Under the pieces are notes generated by a model. It made no database searches and had not been told where the DNA came from. It worked only from the letters and a program-made list of their open reading frames with translations. Positions 15,613-24,544 of a stretch of 64,000 nucleotides of DNA are shown here, piece after piece. Position 1 is the stretch's first letter. Every line of letters begins with the position of its first letter. The stretch covers positions 19,167-83,166 of the forward strand of contig LNDZ01000018.1 of assembly GCA_001464495.1 (NCBI GenBank), read 5' to 3'. Source of the stretch: Betaproteobacteria bacterium Ga0074130 (GTDB lineage: Bacteria; Pseudomonadota; Gammaproteobacteria; Burkholderiales; Rhodocyclaceae). A program made the position numbers and the translations under genes.

Positions 15613-15767
15613 GCGGTGGTGCCTTTCTGGCGACGGCAGGCCTCGGAGCAATATTTCACCTCATGCCAATTCTTAGCCCACGCGCGCCGCCATGTCATGG
15701 GCCGGCCGCACACCGCGCAGGGCTTGCTGGGGAGGTGCTGCTTGTTGCCTTTGAAGTCGCTTGGCAT
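15609..15767 (-). CDS. DUF2256 small zinc-ribbon-like protein
   Basis: 52-residue protein, start ATG 15767, stop overlapping the photolyase start by ATGA. It contains the pairs CAVC (residues 17-20) and CSEAC (40-44), a likely zinc-binding treble, plus the family string RPMTWRRAW. DUF2256 proteins are commonly found next to iron-sulfur photolyase genes; the overlap suggests a helper role for the photolyase, but the biochemical function is unknown. Confidence 0.88.
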   Translation of the reverse strand: MPSDFKGNKQHLPSKPCAVCGRPMTWRRAWAKNWHEVKYCSEACRRQKGTTA

Positions 15768-15782
15768 GGGTGGTGAGTGAAC

Positions 15783-16130
15783 TTAAAGTGCTTTGCCGTT
15801 GTAATGGTGCCGTGGCAAGGCATCAATATCTACGCCATCCAGACAGCGCACATTAATGGCGGCGGTGGGGGTGCCATCGGGCGCATGGGCAAATTCGAAC
15901 AGGCTGCATCCGCAGTCAGGACAAAAGCGGTGCTGGATGACATGTTGGTTGAAGGTGTAGGTGCTGAGATGGTTGTCTGGTGTTTCAAGATTCAACGCGC
16001 TGCGTGGCACGAACCAGAGGAGGGTGCCCTTGCGCCGACAGATGGAGCAGTTGCATTCGTTAACGGCGTTGAGCTCGCCTTCGACTGTGTATTTGGTTTT
16101 GCCGCAATGGCAGCTGCCGGTGTATTGCAT
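15783..16130 (-). CDS. GFA family zinc protein
   Basis: 115-residue protein of the GFA/CENP-V fold, related to glutathione-dependent formaldehyde-activating enzyme. Zinc ligands are visible: CHC near residue 8, CNCSIC near 27-32 and CPDCG near 70-74. A strong AAGGAGAG site precedes the ATG at 16130. Many such proteins have no proven formaldehyde activity, so substrate is open. It lies 15 bp upstream of the DUF2256 gene on the same strand and may lead that operon. Confidence 0.88.
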   Translation of the reverse strand: MQYTGSCHCGKTKYTVEGELNAVNECNCSICRRKGTLLWFVPRSALNLETPDNHLSTYTFNQHVIQHRFCPDCGCSLFEFAHAPDGTPTAAINVRCLDGVDIDALPRHHYNGKAL

Positions 16131-16194
16131 GGTTCTCTCCTTGCCTCTGCGTGGGCTGCCTTGTGGTCATCCCCGTGGTGGCTTCTGTTGCAGC

Positions 16195-16734
16195 CTAGAC
16201 AGGTTTTTCGACCAAGGCTTTTAGCTTCTCTAGCCCCGCTGCAAAGTCGTTGCCCACCATGCCGTCGAAGTCGAAGAAGATGCTCATGAGCTTGGAGATA
16301 AACGGCATTGGGCCCTCCATGGCCCAGCTGGCGCGGGTGCCATTGTTCACCGGCGCAAGGGTGAAGAAGACCGTGTTGTGCGCTTCAAATGGCACGAAGA
16401 AATCTATCTGCAGGGTGACTTGTTGCAGCGGCAGGCTCTGCGTAATTTCCATGCGCCCCGAGCCCACTTGCTTGTTGCCTTCCCACGCGTAGAAAGCGCC
16501 TTTGCCACTGGTGACGGGGCTGAAGGTCTGCTTCATGGCGGGGTCGCGCTCAGCATAGGGCGACCACCGCGTGAAGTTTTGTAGGTCGTTGATCATCGGA
16601 AAGAGGGCTTCTGCCGAGGCGTTGATGTCGATGGAGCGTTCAACGCGGAAGGTATCTGGCTTGGTGGCGGCATACAGGCACAGCAGGGCAATGATGCCGA
16701 AGGCGATCAAGGTAATGCGGCGGAAGGTTTGCAT
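16195..16734 (-). CDS. SRPBCC (START-like) family protein, membrane anchored
   Basis: 179-residue protein. Residues 1-25 form a single hydrophobic anchor or signal; residues 30-175 match the polyketide-cyclase/dehydrase SRPBCC fold that holds hydrophobic ligands (VERSIDINASAEALFPMINDLQNFTRWSP region). The ATG at 16734 gives a clean anchor; an ATG at 16785 would add 17 polar residues. Function is unknown. Same strand and close to the GFA gene. Confidence 0.82.
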   Translation of the reverse strand: MQTFRRITLIAFGIIALLCLYAATKPDTFRVERSIDINASAEALFPMINDLQNFTRWSPYAERDPAMKQTFSPVTSGKGAFYAWEGNKQVGSGRMEITQSLPLQQVTLQIDFFVPFEAHNTVFFTLAPVNNGTRASWAMEGPMPFISKLMSIFFDFDGMVGNDFAAGLEKLKALVEKPV

Positions 16735-16847
16735 GAGCGGTTCCGGTTGGGAGTGCAAATATCGTGGCGATAGGGAATTGTGCACGAAGCGCCGTAGCGT
16801 GCAGTGATATGCTCAATTAAGAATGACAGTTTCTGAGGGTTCGATCA

Positions 16848-17507
16848 ATGTCTGCAGGATGCTCGCACAGTTGTGACGCCGACACGGCCAGCGCTGCCCA
16901 CACCGACCCGCGTTACCGCCGGGTGTTGTGGATTGCGCTGGTGGTCAATGCCTTGATGTTTGGCATCGAGATATTTGGTGGCGTGGCATCTGGCTCGGTC
17001 TCGCTACTGGCTGATGCGGTGGACTTCGCCGGCGACGCGGCCAATTACGCGCTGTCGCTGGTGGTGTTGAGCATGAGCCTAACGTGGCGTGCTCGCGCAG
17101 CGTTGCTCAAGGGCTTGAGCATGGGTGCGTTTGGCGTGTTGGTGCTGGGCAAGACGGTGTGGGCCGCCACTCATGGCGTACCGCCGGAGCCCGTGACCAT
17201 GGGCGTGATTGCGCTGTTGGCCTTGGCGGCGAATGTGGGCGTGGCGGTGATGCTGTTCGCTTGGCGGGCGGGCGATGCCAATATGCGCTCGGTGTGGCTG
17301 TGCAGCCGCAACGATGCAATTGGCAATGTGGCGGTTGCCCTGGCTGCGGTAGGGGTATTCGGCACAGGCGCAGCGTGGCCTGATTTGCTGGTGGCCTTAA
17401 TCATGGCCAGCCTTGCGCTGCATGGTGCGGTGAGCGTTGTGCGGCATGCGCGGGCAGAGCTGCGTGGGGAGGTGCCCCCTTCGGACCCCGTTGCCCATCA
17501 TCATTGA
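16848..17507 (+). CDS. Cation diffusion facilitator-type transporter
   Basis: 219-residue inner-membrane protein with six hydrophobic helices, of the CDF/CzcD type. The first helices hold the metal-site pattern SLLADAVDFAGDAANY (H/D-x3-D twice); the fifth helix has NDAIGNVAVAL. N-terminal CSHSCD and C-terminal HHH could bind metal. It lacks the cytoplasmic C-terminal domain of about 80 residues seen in CzcD or YiiP. First gene of the metal efflux operon. Confidence 0.88.
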   Translation: MSAGCSHSCDADTASAAHTDPRYRRVLWIALVVNALMFGIEIFGGVASGSVSLLADAVDFAGDAANYALSLVVLSMSLTWRARAALLKGLSMGAFGVLVLGKTVWAATHGVPPEPVTMGVIALLALAANVGVAVMLFAWRAGDANMRSVWLCSRNDAIGNVAVALAAVGVFGTGAAWPDLLVALIMASLALHGAVSVVRHARAELRGEVPPSDPVAHHH

Positions 17508-17525
17508 TCGGGCTACACTGAGGCC

Positions 17526-17903
17526 ATGCGCAAGTTCCTGCTCCTCTTTCTGATGCTGATTCTGCCGCTGCAAATGGTTGCAGCCGCAGAGCGTGGCATT
17601 ACGCATATGACAGAGGGCAGCCAAGATGCAGCAGTGGCAATGCAACATGTGATTGCCCACGCCGAACACATTGCCCATCACCACCACGGCCATGATGGCA
17701 GCATGCACATGGATGACTCGCACGCTTCGGCGCAGCATCAGCTGGACTGCGAAAAAGCCTGTGCCATGAGCTTTATGCTGCCGACAGCACACCATCTGAG
17801 TTTTGAGGCACTGCCACAAGTGGTGCCCACCTTCCTCTCCGAGTTCATTCCAGAGCGGACGACCAGTCCGCCTCTGCGTCCTCCTCCCGTCGCACTCGCC
17901 TGA
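17526..17903 (+). CDS. czcI: CzcI-like histidine-rich periplasmic protein
   Basis: 125-residue exported protein with signal peptide (1-20, cleavage near VAAA). The mature part is rich in His and Met (AHHHHGHDGSMHMDDSH) with a Cys pair further on (LDCEKACAM), consistent with metal binding. Position and size match CzcI, a small protein found before czcC in cobalt-zinc-cadmium operons and thought to modulate induction. The 140 bp to the next gene holds an imperfect hairpin near 17970-18010 and no ORF. Confidence 0.72.
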   Translation: MRKFLLLFLMLILPLQMVAAAERGITHMTEGSQDAAVAMQHVIAHAEHIAHHHHGHDGSMHMDDSHASAQHQLDCEKACAMSFMLPTAHHLSFEALPQVVPTFLSEFIPERTTSPPLRPPPVALA

Positions 17904-18043
17904 GCCCGGTGGGATTGCTTGCGTCTGGATGTTGTTGTCCGGGTGCTCGCTTGGTTTTCTAAGATTTCCCCAAAGACCCTATCCCGCCGGATTTGAATTG
18001 ATCCGGGAGTGCGCGTGCGCCTTCCGTTCAGGACGAGAATCCG

Positions 18044-19270
18044 ATGAGAGTTTTTGCATACACAGGTGTGTGTGTTGCTGCGCTGATGCTGTCTGCGTCA
18101 GCCCATGCGCAGGAGCGATTGACGCTCAAGCAGGCCTTTGACATCGCTTGGACACGCCAGCCCGAGGCGCGCGCGGCCGACTTGCGCCGTAGTGCCGTAG
18201 AGGCGCGCCGCGATGCTGCGGGTAATTGGCTGGTGGCCCAACCGAATGTGGAGCTGGCGACCAAGACCGACCGCGTTAATCGCAACGACGGCAGCCGTGA
18301 ATACGAAGTGGGCGTGGGCCTGCCGCTGTGGCTACCGGGCGAGCGTAGTCGTGCGCAGGCGCTTGCCGATGCGGATGTTGATGCGCTCAAGAGTCGGCAA
18401 CTCGCAACGCAATTGCGTTTGGCGGCCAATGTGCGCGCAGCGTGGTGGGCGGCGGTGCAAGCGGATGGTGAGCAGCAGCTGGCGCAAGCCCGTCTGAAAC
18501 TGGCGGAACAGTTAGCCGGCGATGTGGCCCGCCGTGTGCGCGCTGGCGATCTGGCCCGTGCAGACCAGCATCAGGCCGACGGTGCCGTGGCAACCGCGCA
18601 GGCCCAGCTGGCCGAAGCGCAGAGTGTCACCGCGCAGACCAAGCAGCGCTTGCGTGGCTTGCTGGGCATGGCGCCGACTGTGCCCAGCGAGGTGGCACCG
18701 GAAGCCTTGCCTGCCCTGAGCACCAGCATTGATGAAGCGCAACACCCTGCCTTGCGCGAGATTGCAGACCGCGCTGAATCCGCGCGCCGTGCCAAAGCAC
18801 TGGCATCCACCCAAACGCGCAACAACCCGCAGCTACTGTTGGCCACCACGCGTGACCGCAGTACCTTCAGCACGCCCTATGCGCAAACCGTGACGGTGGG
18901 TGTGCGTATTCCGTTTGGCGCAGACAACCGTCGTCAGGCCGGCATTGCCAATGCCGAGGCCGAGGCAGTGGAAGCTGAAGCTCGCCTCTCATTGGAGCAG
19001 GAGACGGTGCTGGCCGATATCGAGGCCGCACGTGCGCGTGTGACCGCGAGCGAGGCGCAGCGCACCGCAGCCGAGCGCCGCGCCGTACTAGCGCGTGAGA
19101 CGCGGGGCTTCTTCGATAAATCTTTCCGGCTGGGCGAAAGCGATTTGCCCACCCGTCTGCGCGTGGAGCTTGAGTCTTATGAAGCCGAGCGCCAGCTCGC
19201 CAAGAGCCGCATTGCCGTGGCGCAGGCCATCTCCCAATACCGTCAGGCCTTGGGCCTGTTGCCCGAGTAA
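18044..19270 (+). CDS. czcC: CzcC-like outer-membrane factor (TolC family)
   Basis: 408-residue outer-membrane channel of an RND metal-efflux pump. Signal peptide 1-22 (cleavage after AHA). Two outer-membrane efflux repeats of long Ala/Gln/Glu-rich coiled-coil helices cover about 25-210 and 225-405. AGGACGAG lies upstream of the ATG. It is part of the operon with the adaptor and pump genes and spans the outer membrane and periplasm. Confidence 0.92.
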   Translation: MRVFAYTGVCVAALMLSASAHAQERLTLKQAFDIAWTRQPEARAADLRRSAVEARRDAAGNWLVAQPNVELATKTDRVNRNDGSREYEVGVGLPLWLPGERSRAQALADADVDALKSRQLATQLRLAANVRAAWWAAVQADGEQQLAQARLKLAEQLAGDVARRVRAGDLARADQHQADGAVATAQAQLAEAQSVTAQTKQRLRGLLGMAPTVPSEVAPEALPALSTSIDEAQHPALREIADRAESARRAKALASTQTRNNPQLLLATTRDRSTFSTPYAQTVTVGVRIPFGADNRRQAGIANAEAEAVEAEARLSLEQETVLADIEAARARVTASEAQRTAAERRAVLARETRGFFDKSFRLGESDLPTRLRVELESYEAERQLAKSRIAVAQAISQYRQALGLLPE

Positions 19271-19280
19271 AGGACAGTTC

Positions 19281-19868
19281 ATGTTGAAACACTTCCGTAT
19301 GTTGCTGCTCGCCTTCATCAGCGCCAGTATGACCAGCCCCGTTGGCGTGGTCTTGGCGCATGGCGACGACCACAAAGACCACGCGCATGCTGCGCCTTCA
19401 ACGGTGCTGGAAACCGCGCGCGTTGTTCCCACGATGCGTGCCGAGAGCGAGCAGTTTGAGCTGGTGGCGCGCTTGTATCCGGACGAGTTGGGCATTTACA
19501 TCGACCACTGGGCGAGCAATGCGCCCTTGCTCAATGCCGATGTCGAGGTTGAGTTGAATGGCAAGAAAGCCATTGCCACCTTTCATGCAGACCACGGCGA
19601 CTATGCCGTGGAAGACGCTGATTTCCTCAAGGCACTACAGGCAGAGGGCGAGCACGCCTTGATCTTCAGCATTGTGGCGGGCAAAGAATCCGATCTGCTT
19701 ACGGGCACGCTGCATGTGCACGCTGAAGACAGCCTGCAAGCCATTCAGCAAATCGCCAGAAAGCCCGGCCTGTGGGTGATGGTGGGTGGGTTTGCGCTGG
19801 TATTGCTGCTGGGTTGCGGACTCGGTATCCGCCATCTTTTGAATGCACGCAAGGAGAGCCGGGTATGA
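19281..19868 (+). CDS. Periplasmic/membrane protein of the czc operon (separate CzcB-N-like unit)
   Basis: 195 residues. Signal peptide 1-27, followed by HGDDHKDHAH, a histidine-rich metal-binding start; a beta-rich domain at about 45-145; one C-terminal transmembrane helix at about 163-187. The beta domain recalls the N-terminal extension seen in some CzcB proteins, here encoded apart and tethered to the inner membrane. AAAGGA precedes the ATG at 19281. Its stop overlaps a possible early ATG of the czcB frame. Role inferred: metal capture for the pump. Confidence 0.72.
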   Translation: MLKHFRMLLLAFISASMTSPVGVVLAHGDDHKDHAHAAPSTVLETARVVPTMRAESEQFELVARLYPDELGIYIDHWASNAPLLNADVEVELNGKKAIATFHADHGDYAVEDADFLKALQAEGEHALIFSIVAGKESDLLTGTLHVHAEDSLQAIQQIARKPGLWVMVGGFALVLLLGCGLGIRHLLNARKESRV

Positions 19869-19930
19869 GCCGACAACAACGCTTTGAAAAGCTGCACGTT
19901 GAAAAGCTAAACCATCAAAAGGATTCCCGC

Positions 19931-20944
19931 ATGCCGCAACGTTTAATGAGTCTCCTGCTGGCGTGCATGCCACTACTTGGCTTTGCGCATGGCGATGAGC
20001 CGCATGACGATGCACAGGGTGCAGCGGCGACTGCCAACGCACCGCAGCGCTTGCCAGATGGCAGTGTGTTCCTCCCCAAGCCCGCGCAACGGCAGATGGA
20101 TTTACGCACAGTGCTTGTGCAGGCCGAGACCTCCGCCCGCGCACTGGAGTTGAACGGGCGCGTGGTGATGGACCCGAATGCGGGTGGCAAGGTGCAGGCC
20201 ATCATTGCCGGCCGCGTGACTGGCGGGCCCAAGGGCTTGCCCTTGGCAGGGCAGACGGTGAAGCAAGGAGAAGTGTTGGCCTATGTAACGCCCGCGGTTG
20301 GTGGCGGCACGCGCTCGCTGGCGGTGAGTCGCTTGAATCGACTGCGCGAGTTGTCGGACACGGTGCCGAAGAAGGCGATTGAGGAAGCCGAAGCCGCCGT
20401 CGCCAACGAGCAGATGGTTGCGCCGGTATCTGGCGTGATCTCGGCAGCGTATGTGGTGGCGGGACAGGTGGTCGATGCCCGCGAGACATTGTTTGAAGTG
20501 GTCGATCCGGCGCGCCTGCAGGTTGAGGTGCTGGCGTATGACATCGCGGTTGCCAATAGCATTGCGACGGCCTATGCCGTGGTGGGGCAGGACAAGTTGC
20601 CGCTCAAGCTACTCGGCGTGGCGCGAGCGATGCGCGAGCAGGCTTTGCCCGTGACCTTCCGCGTTGATGGCGCGTTGGCAAAGCAGTTGGCGGTGGGACA
20701 GCCGCTCAAGGTGGTGGTGCAGACGCGTGAGCAGGTGCAAGGTGTGCCGGTGCCTGCTGCCGCATTGATGAAGAACCCGGCAAACCAGAGCGTGGTCTGG
20801 GTCAAGACATCACCAGAGTCATATGCCCCGCATGTGGTTACCTTCGCGCCGCTGGATGGCGCGCGGGTGATCGTGACGAGTGGGCTGCGCGGTGGCGAGC
20901 GGGTGGTGACGCAAGCTGCGGCCTTGCTCAATCAAGTGCGGTGA
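19931..20944 (+). CDS. czcB: CzcB-like periplasmic adaptor (membrane fusion protein)
   Basis: 337-residue adaptor that links pump and outer-membrane channel. Signal peptide 1-20 (cleavage after GFA), then HGDEPHDD, a short metal-binding stretch. A biotinyl-lipoyl-like half at about 75-110 and 145-175, a short hairpin, then the beta-barrel region follow. ATG 19931 is chosen because AAAAGGA precedes it and a signal peptide starts there; an in-frame ATG at 19865 overlapping the previous stop would add 22 hydrophilic residues. The coiled-coil hairpin is shorter than in CzcB of Cupriavidus. Confidence 0.88.
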   Translation: MPQRLMSLLLACMPLLGFAHGDEPHDDAQGAAATANAPQRLPDGSVFLPKPAQRQMDLRTVLVQAETSARALELNGRVVMDPNAGGKVQAIIAGRVTGGPKGLPLAGQTVKQGEVLAYVTPAVGGGTRSLAVSRLNRLRELSDTVPKKAIEEAEAAVANEQMVAPVSGVISAAYVVAGQVVDARETLFEVVDPARLQVEVLAYDIAVANSIATAYAVVGQDKLPLKLLGVARAMREQALPVTFRVDGALAKQLAVGQPLKVVVQTREQVQGVPVPAAALMKNPANQSVVWVKTSPESYAPHVVTFAPLDGARVIVTSGLRGGERVVTQAAALLNQVR

Positions 20945-21010
20945 GTCGTATGAGCATACTTACCTTACGACTCAAGCAGCCGTCTATGCACGTCTGCCGT
21001 GGAGCATCCA

Positions 21011-24000
21011 ATGTTTAAGTGGCTCTTGGATAGCAGTCTTGCTAATCGCCTGCTTGTGATCGTCGCGAGTCTCGGGCTGATGGGCTACGGGGTGTGGACC
21101 TTATCCACCACGCCGGTGGATGTGTTCCCCGATTTGAACAAGCCGACAGTCACGCTGATGAGCGAGGCGGGTGGCATGGCGTCGGAAGAAGTCGAGCAGC
21201 TGATCACCTTCCCGCTGGAAACCAGCATGAATGGCTTGCCCGGTGTGGAAACCGTGCGCTCGGTGTCATCGGCGGGTCTGTCGATTGTGTACGTGACATT
21301 CAACTGGGACACCGATATTTTCAGGGCGCGGCAAATGGTGGCGGAGCGCTTGTCTGCGCTTGCAGTCACTATGCCCGCAGGCGTGGTGCCAAAGATGGGA
21401 CCCGTGTCGTCGATTATGGGCGAGATCATGCTGATCGCCATCCCGATTGATGACAGCAAGACCAGTGCAATGGCGGTGCGCGAGTATGCGGATTGGGTGC
21501 TGCGACCGCGCTTGATGGGCATTCCCGGCATTGCCCAAATCATTCCCATCGGTGGCGCGGTGCGCCAGTTTCAGGTGCAGCCGAATACCGCGCGCATGGC
21601 TGAGTTAGGCATCACACTCGATCAGCTCGATGCAGGGCTGCGCGGTTATGCGTCAAATACCTCAGGTGGTTTTTTGGAGCTGAATGGGCGCGAATATTTA
21701 ATTCGTAATCTGGGCCGAACATCCAGTCTGGATGATCTGCGTAATTTGGCATTGACCGTCAAAGGCGGGCAGCCAATTCTGTTGCAGCAGATTGCCGCCG
21801 TGACATTTGCGCCCGCCATCCGTCGTGGCGATGCGGGCTTTGAAGGGAAACCGGCGGTGATTTTGGCGATACAGAAGCAACCGTCCGCCGACACCATTGC
21901 CCTGACCGAGAAGATTGAAACTGCGCTGGCTCAGCTCAAGCAATCGCTCCCGGTGGGCATGGAGGCACCGCGTGTCACCTTCCGTCAGGCCAGCTTCATC
22001 ACCGCTTCGATCGATACGCTCAAAGCCAAGCTGATGGCCGCTTCAATCTTTGTTGGCGTGATTCTTTACCTATTTGTTGGTACGTTCCGCACGACGGTGA
22101 TTGCGCTGGTCGCCATTCCAATCTCGATCTTGGTGGCGGCACTGGTGTTTCGCTACTTCGGCATGTCGATCAACACCATGACGCTAGGTGGTTTGGCGAT
22201 TGCGATTGGTGGCTTGGTTGATGACGCGATTGTGGATGTGGAGAACATCATCCGCCGCCTGCGTGAGAATCGCAGCAAGCCAGTGGCTGAGCGCGTGTCT
22301 GTGCTGACCTTGATCCGGGATGCGAGCCTTGAGGTGCGTTCAGCGATTGTGTATGCCACCGCGATTATCGTGCTGGTGTTTGTGCCGCTGTTTGCGCTGC
22401 CGGGGATGGAAGGGCGTCTGTTTATCCCGCTGGGTGTCGCGTTCATTGTGGCGACGCTGGCCAGCTTGTTTGTGTCGGTAACGGTGACGCCCGTACTGGC
22501 CTACTACCTGTTGCCACAGATGAAGACGCTGGATCATGGCGATACCAAGTTGCTCGCCTGGCTAAAGCGCCACTATCAACGTTCACTGGATGCCGTGATG
22601 CGTTACCCACGCCAGCTCTTAATCGGCTGTGTGATCGCGGCGGTGATTGCTGTGCTGTCGGTGCCGCTGTTTGCGCGTAGCTTTTTGCCGCCCTTCAATG
22701 AAGGCACGCTGGTGGTGGGCATGCGCCTCAACCCCGGTGTGACCTTGACCGAATCGAGCAATTTGGCCCGTCATGCTGAGCTGTTGATCCGCGAAGTGAG
22801 TGAGGTAACGCACGTGGGGCGGCGCAGTGGCCGTGCTGAGCTGGATGAGCATGCCGAGGGGGTGCATGTCAGCGAGCTGGATGTGGGCATCAAGCCGCAA
22901 GGCGAGCTGACGCGCAGCATGGACGAGATCAAGCGCGACATCCGTTCGCGGCTTGTGAATCTGCCCGCAGCCGTCAGCGTGGGGCAGCCGATCTCGCACC
23001 GCATTGACCACATCATGTCGGGGGTGCGCGCACCGATTGCCATTAAGTTGTTTGGCGAGGATCTCGACACGCTTCGCGGCCAGGCGGCGCTGTTGCGCGA
23101 GCGTTTGGTCAGCGTGCCGGGGCTGGTGGATCTGGAAATTGAAAAGCAGGTGCAGGCACCGCAGATCAAGGTGCGGATTGATTACGCCGCGGCAGCGCAA
23201 TATGGCGTGCCCACCCCGCGCATTCTGGAAGCCTTGCAAAGTCTGGTGGGTGGCGAGCGTGTTGCGCAGGTGGTTGAAGGCACGCGCCGTTTTGATCTGG
23301 TGGTGCGCTTGCCCGAGGCGGCACGTGGCATAGAGGGGCTTGGCAATCTGTTGATCGAAACACCCAACGGACGGATTCCTCTTTCCAAGGTGGCACGCAT
23401 TGAAGACAGCGATGGGCCAAACCAGATAAGTCGGGACAATGGTCGTCGTCGTATTGTCTTGTCGGCGAATACGCAGGGGCGAGCGCTGTCCGATGTGGTG
23501 GACGATATTCGTACCGTGCTCGCCAAGGAAAAATTGCCAGAGGGCTATTTCGTCACGCTGGAAGGGCAGTTCCAAGCACAGGAGGAAGCGTCGCGCTTGA
23601 TCGGCCTGCTCTCCATTGTTTCGCTGTTGCTGATGTTTGCGGTGCTTTACAGTCGCTACCCCTCCATCAAGCTGACGCTGATGGTGATGGCGAATATTCC
23701 GCTCGCCCTCATTGGCGCGGTGATCGGCTTAGGGCTCTCCGGTCAGCCTTTATCGATTGCTGTGCTGGTCGGCTTTATTACGCTGGCAGGTATTTCCGTG
23801 CGCAACGGTATTTTGATGATCAGCCATTACCTGAATTTGATGCGCTTCGAGAACGAGGCCTTCAGCCTGCAAATGATCATGCGCGGTTCGCTGGAACGCC
23901 TAGCGCCCGTGTTGATGACCGCGCTGGTCACCGCATTTGCGCTGGCGCCACTGTTGTTTGAGGCCGAACAGCCCGGCACTGAAATTTTGCATCCAGTGGC

Positions 24001-24130
24001 CGTGGTGATCTTTGCCGGCCTGATCGGCTCAACCTTGCTTGATACCTTCCTCACGCCTGCGATGTTCTGGCTGTTTGGTAAGGGGGCAGCCGAGAAGCTG
24101 CTGAGCTCGCAAAACAAAGAAGCCTTTTAA
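21011..24130 (+). CDS. czcA: CzcA/CusA-type heavy-metal RND efflux pump
   Basis: 1039-residue inner-membrane proton-driven pump with two repeats of one plus five helices and large periplasmic loops. The fourth-helix motif reads AIGGLVDDAIVDVEN: the Asp and Glu of the proton relay are present, but the first Asp of the DFG signature seen in zinc/cobalt/nickel pumps is replaced by Ala, as in CusA-like pumps. Metal specificity therefore cannot be stated. ATG 21011 is preceded by GTGGAGC; a GTG at 20999 is in frame but less likely. Last large gene of the operon. Confidence 0.92.
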   Translation: MFKWLLDSSLANRLLVIVASLGLMGYGVWTLSTTPVDVFPDLNKPTVTLMSEAGGMASEEVEQLITFPLETSMNGLPGVETVRSVSSAGLSIVYVTFNWDTDIFRARQMVAERLSALAVTMPAGVVPKMGPVSSIMGEIMLIAIPIDDSKTSAMAVREYADWVLRPRLMGIPGIAQIIPIGGAVRQFQVQPNTARMAELGITLDQLDAGLRGYASNTSGGFLELNGREYLIRNLGRTSSLDDLRNLALTVKGGQPILLQQIAAVTFAPAIRRGDAGFEGKPAVILAIQKQPSADTIALTEKIETALAQLKQSLPVGMEAPRVTFRQASFITASIDTLKAKLMAASIFVGVILYLFVGTFRTTVIALVAIPISILVAALVFRYFGMSINTMTLGGLAIAIGGLVDDAIVDVENIIRRLRENRSKPVAERVSVLTLIRDASLEVRSAIVYATAIIVLVFVPLFALPGMEGRLFIPLGVAFIVATLASLFVSVTVTPVLAYYLLPQMKTLDHGDTKLLAWLKRHYQRSLDAVMRYPRQLLIGCVIAAVIAVLSVPLFARSFLPPFNEGTLVVGMRLNPGVTLTESSNLARHAELLIREVSEVTHVGRRSGRAELDEHAEGVHVSELDVGIKPQGELTRSMDEIKRDIRSRLVNLPAAVSVGQPISHRIDHIMSGVRAPIAIKLFGEDLDTLRGQAALLRERLVSVPGLVDLEIEKQVQAPQIKVRIDYAAAAQYGVPTPRILEALQSLVGGERVAQVVEGTRRFDLVVRLPEAARGIEGLGNLLIETPNGRIPLSKVARIEDSDGPNQISRDNGRRRIVLSANTQGRALSDVVDDIRTVLAKEKLPEGYFVTLEGQFQAQEEASRLIGLLSIVSLLLMFAVLYSRYPSIKLTLMVMANIPLALIGAVIGLGLSGQPLSIAVLVGFITLAGISVRNGILMISHYLNLMRFENEAFSLQMIMRGSLERLAPVLMTALVTAFALAPLLFEAEQPGTEILHPVAVVIFAGLIGSTLLDTFLTPAMFWLFGKGAAEKLLSSQNKEAF

Positions 24131-24146
24131 CCCTAGGAGATTTGCC

Positions 24147-24524
24147 ATGAAACTCATCCCTATCCTCACGGCCGCCGTGATCGCAATGACATCATCACTG
24201 GCGCTTGCACACGCTGAGCATGGCCAGCCGCAGTACGGGGGCATCTATGGTGAAGCCGGGATTTTTCAGCTTGAGCTGGTCGCCAAGGATAAGCAGTTTG
24301 TCCTCTACGTCACCGATCACGGTGAGCCGATGAGCACCAAGGGCGCCACCGGAAAACTTATCCTGTTGGGGAGCGACGGCAAGCGCGATGTTGAGCTGAA
24401 GCCCGCTGGCGAGAATCAGCTCACCGGCAAGGTCAGCGCTAAGCCTGCCAAGGGTACCAAGGTCGTCGCAACCATTACGCTGCCCGGCAAAAAGACAGCG
24501 ACCGTGCGCTTTGTGCTGGAGTAG
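24147..24524 (+). CDS. Small periplasmic protein of the czc operon
   Basis: 125-residue exported protein (signal peptide 1-21, cleavage after ALA). The mature protein starts HAEHGQPQYGG and is beta-rich; the early histidines may bind metal. A good TAGGAG site precedes the ATG, and it follows the pump gene by 16 bp, so it is co-transcribed. Similar small proteins accompany RND metal pumps; exact function unknown. The operon ends here, 20 bp before a convergent gene. Confidence 0.75.
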   Translation: MKLIPILTAAVIAMTSSLALAHAEHGQPQYGGIYGEAGIFQLELVAKDKQFVLYVTDHGEPMSTKGATGKLILLGSDGKRDVELKPAGENQLTGKVSAKPAKGTKVVATITLPGKKTATVRFVLE

Positions 24525-24544
24525 CTTGTCTTAGGGCGCTGACC

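Noticed and set aside
22619..23575. 318-codon minus-strand frame inside the czcA-like gene
   Set aside because: Antisense shadow of a conserved RND pump; Arg/His-rich translation typical of reverse frames in GC-rich DNA.
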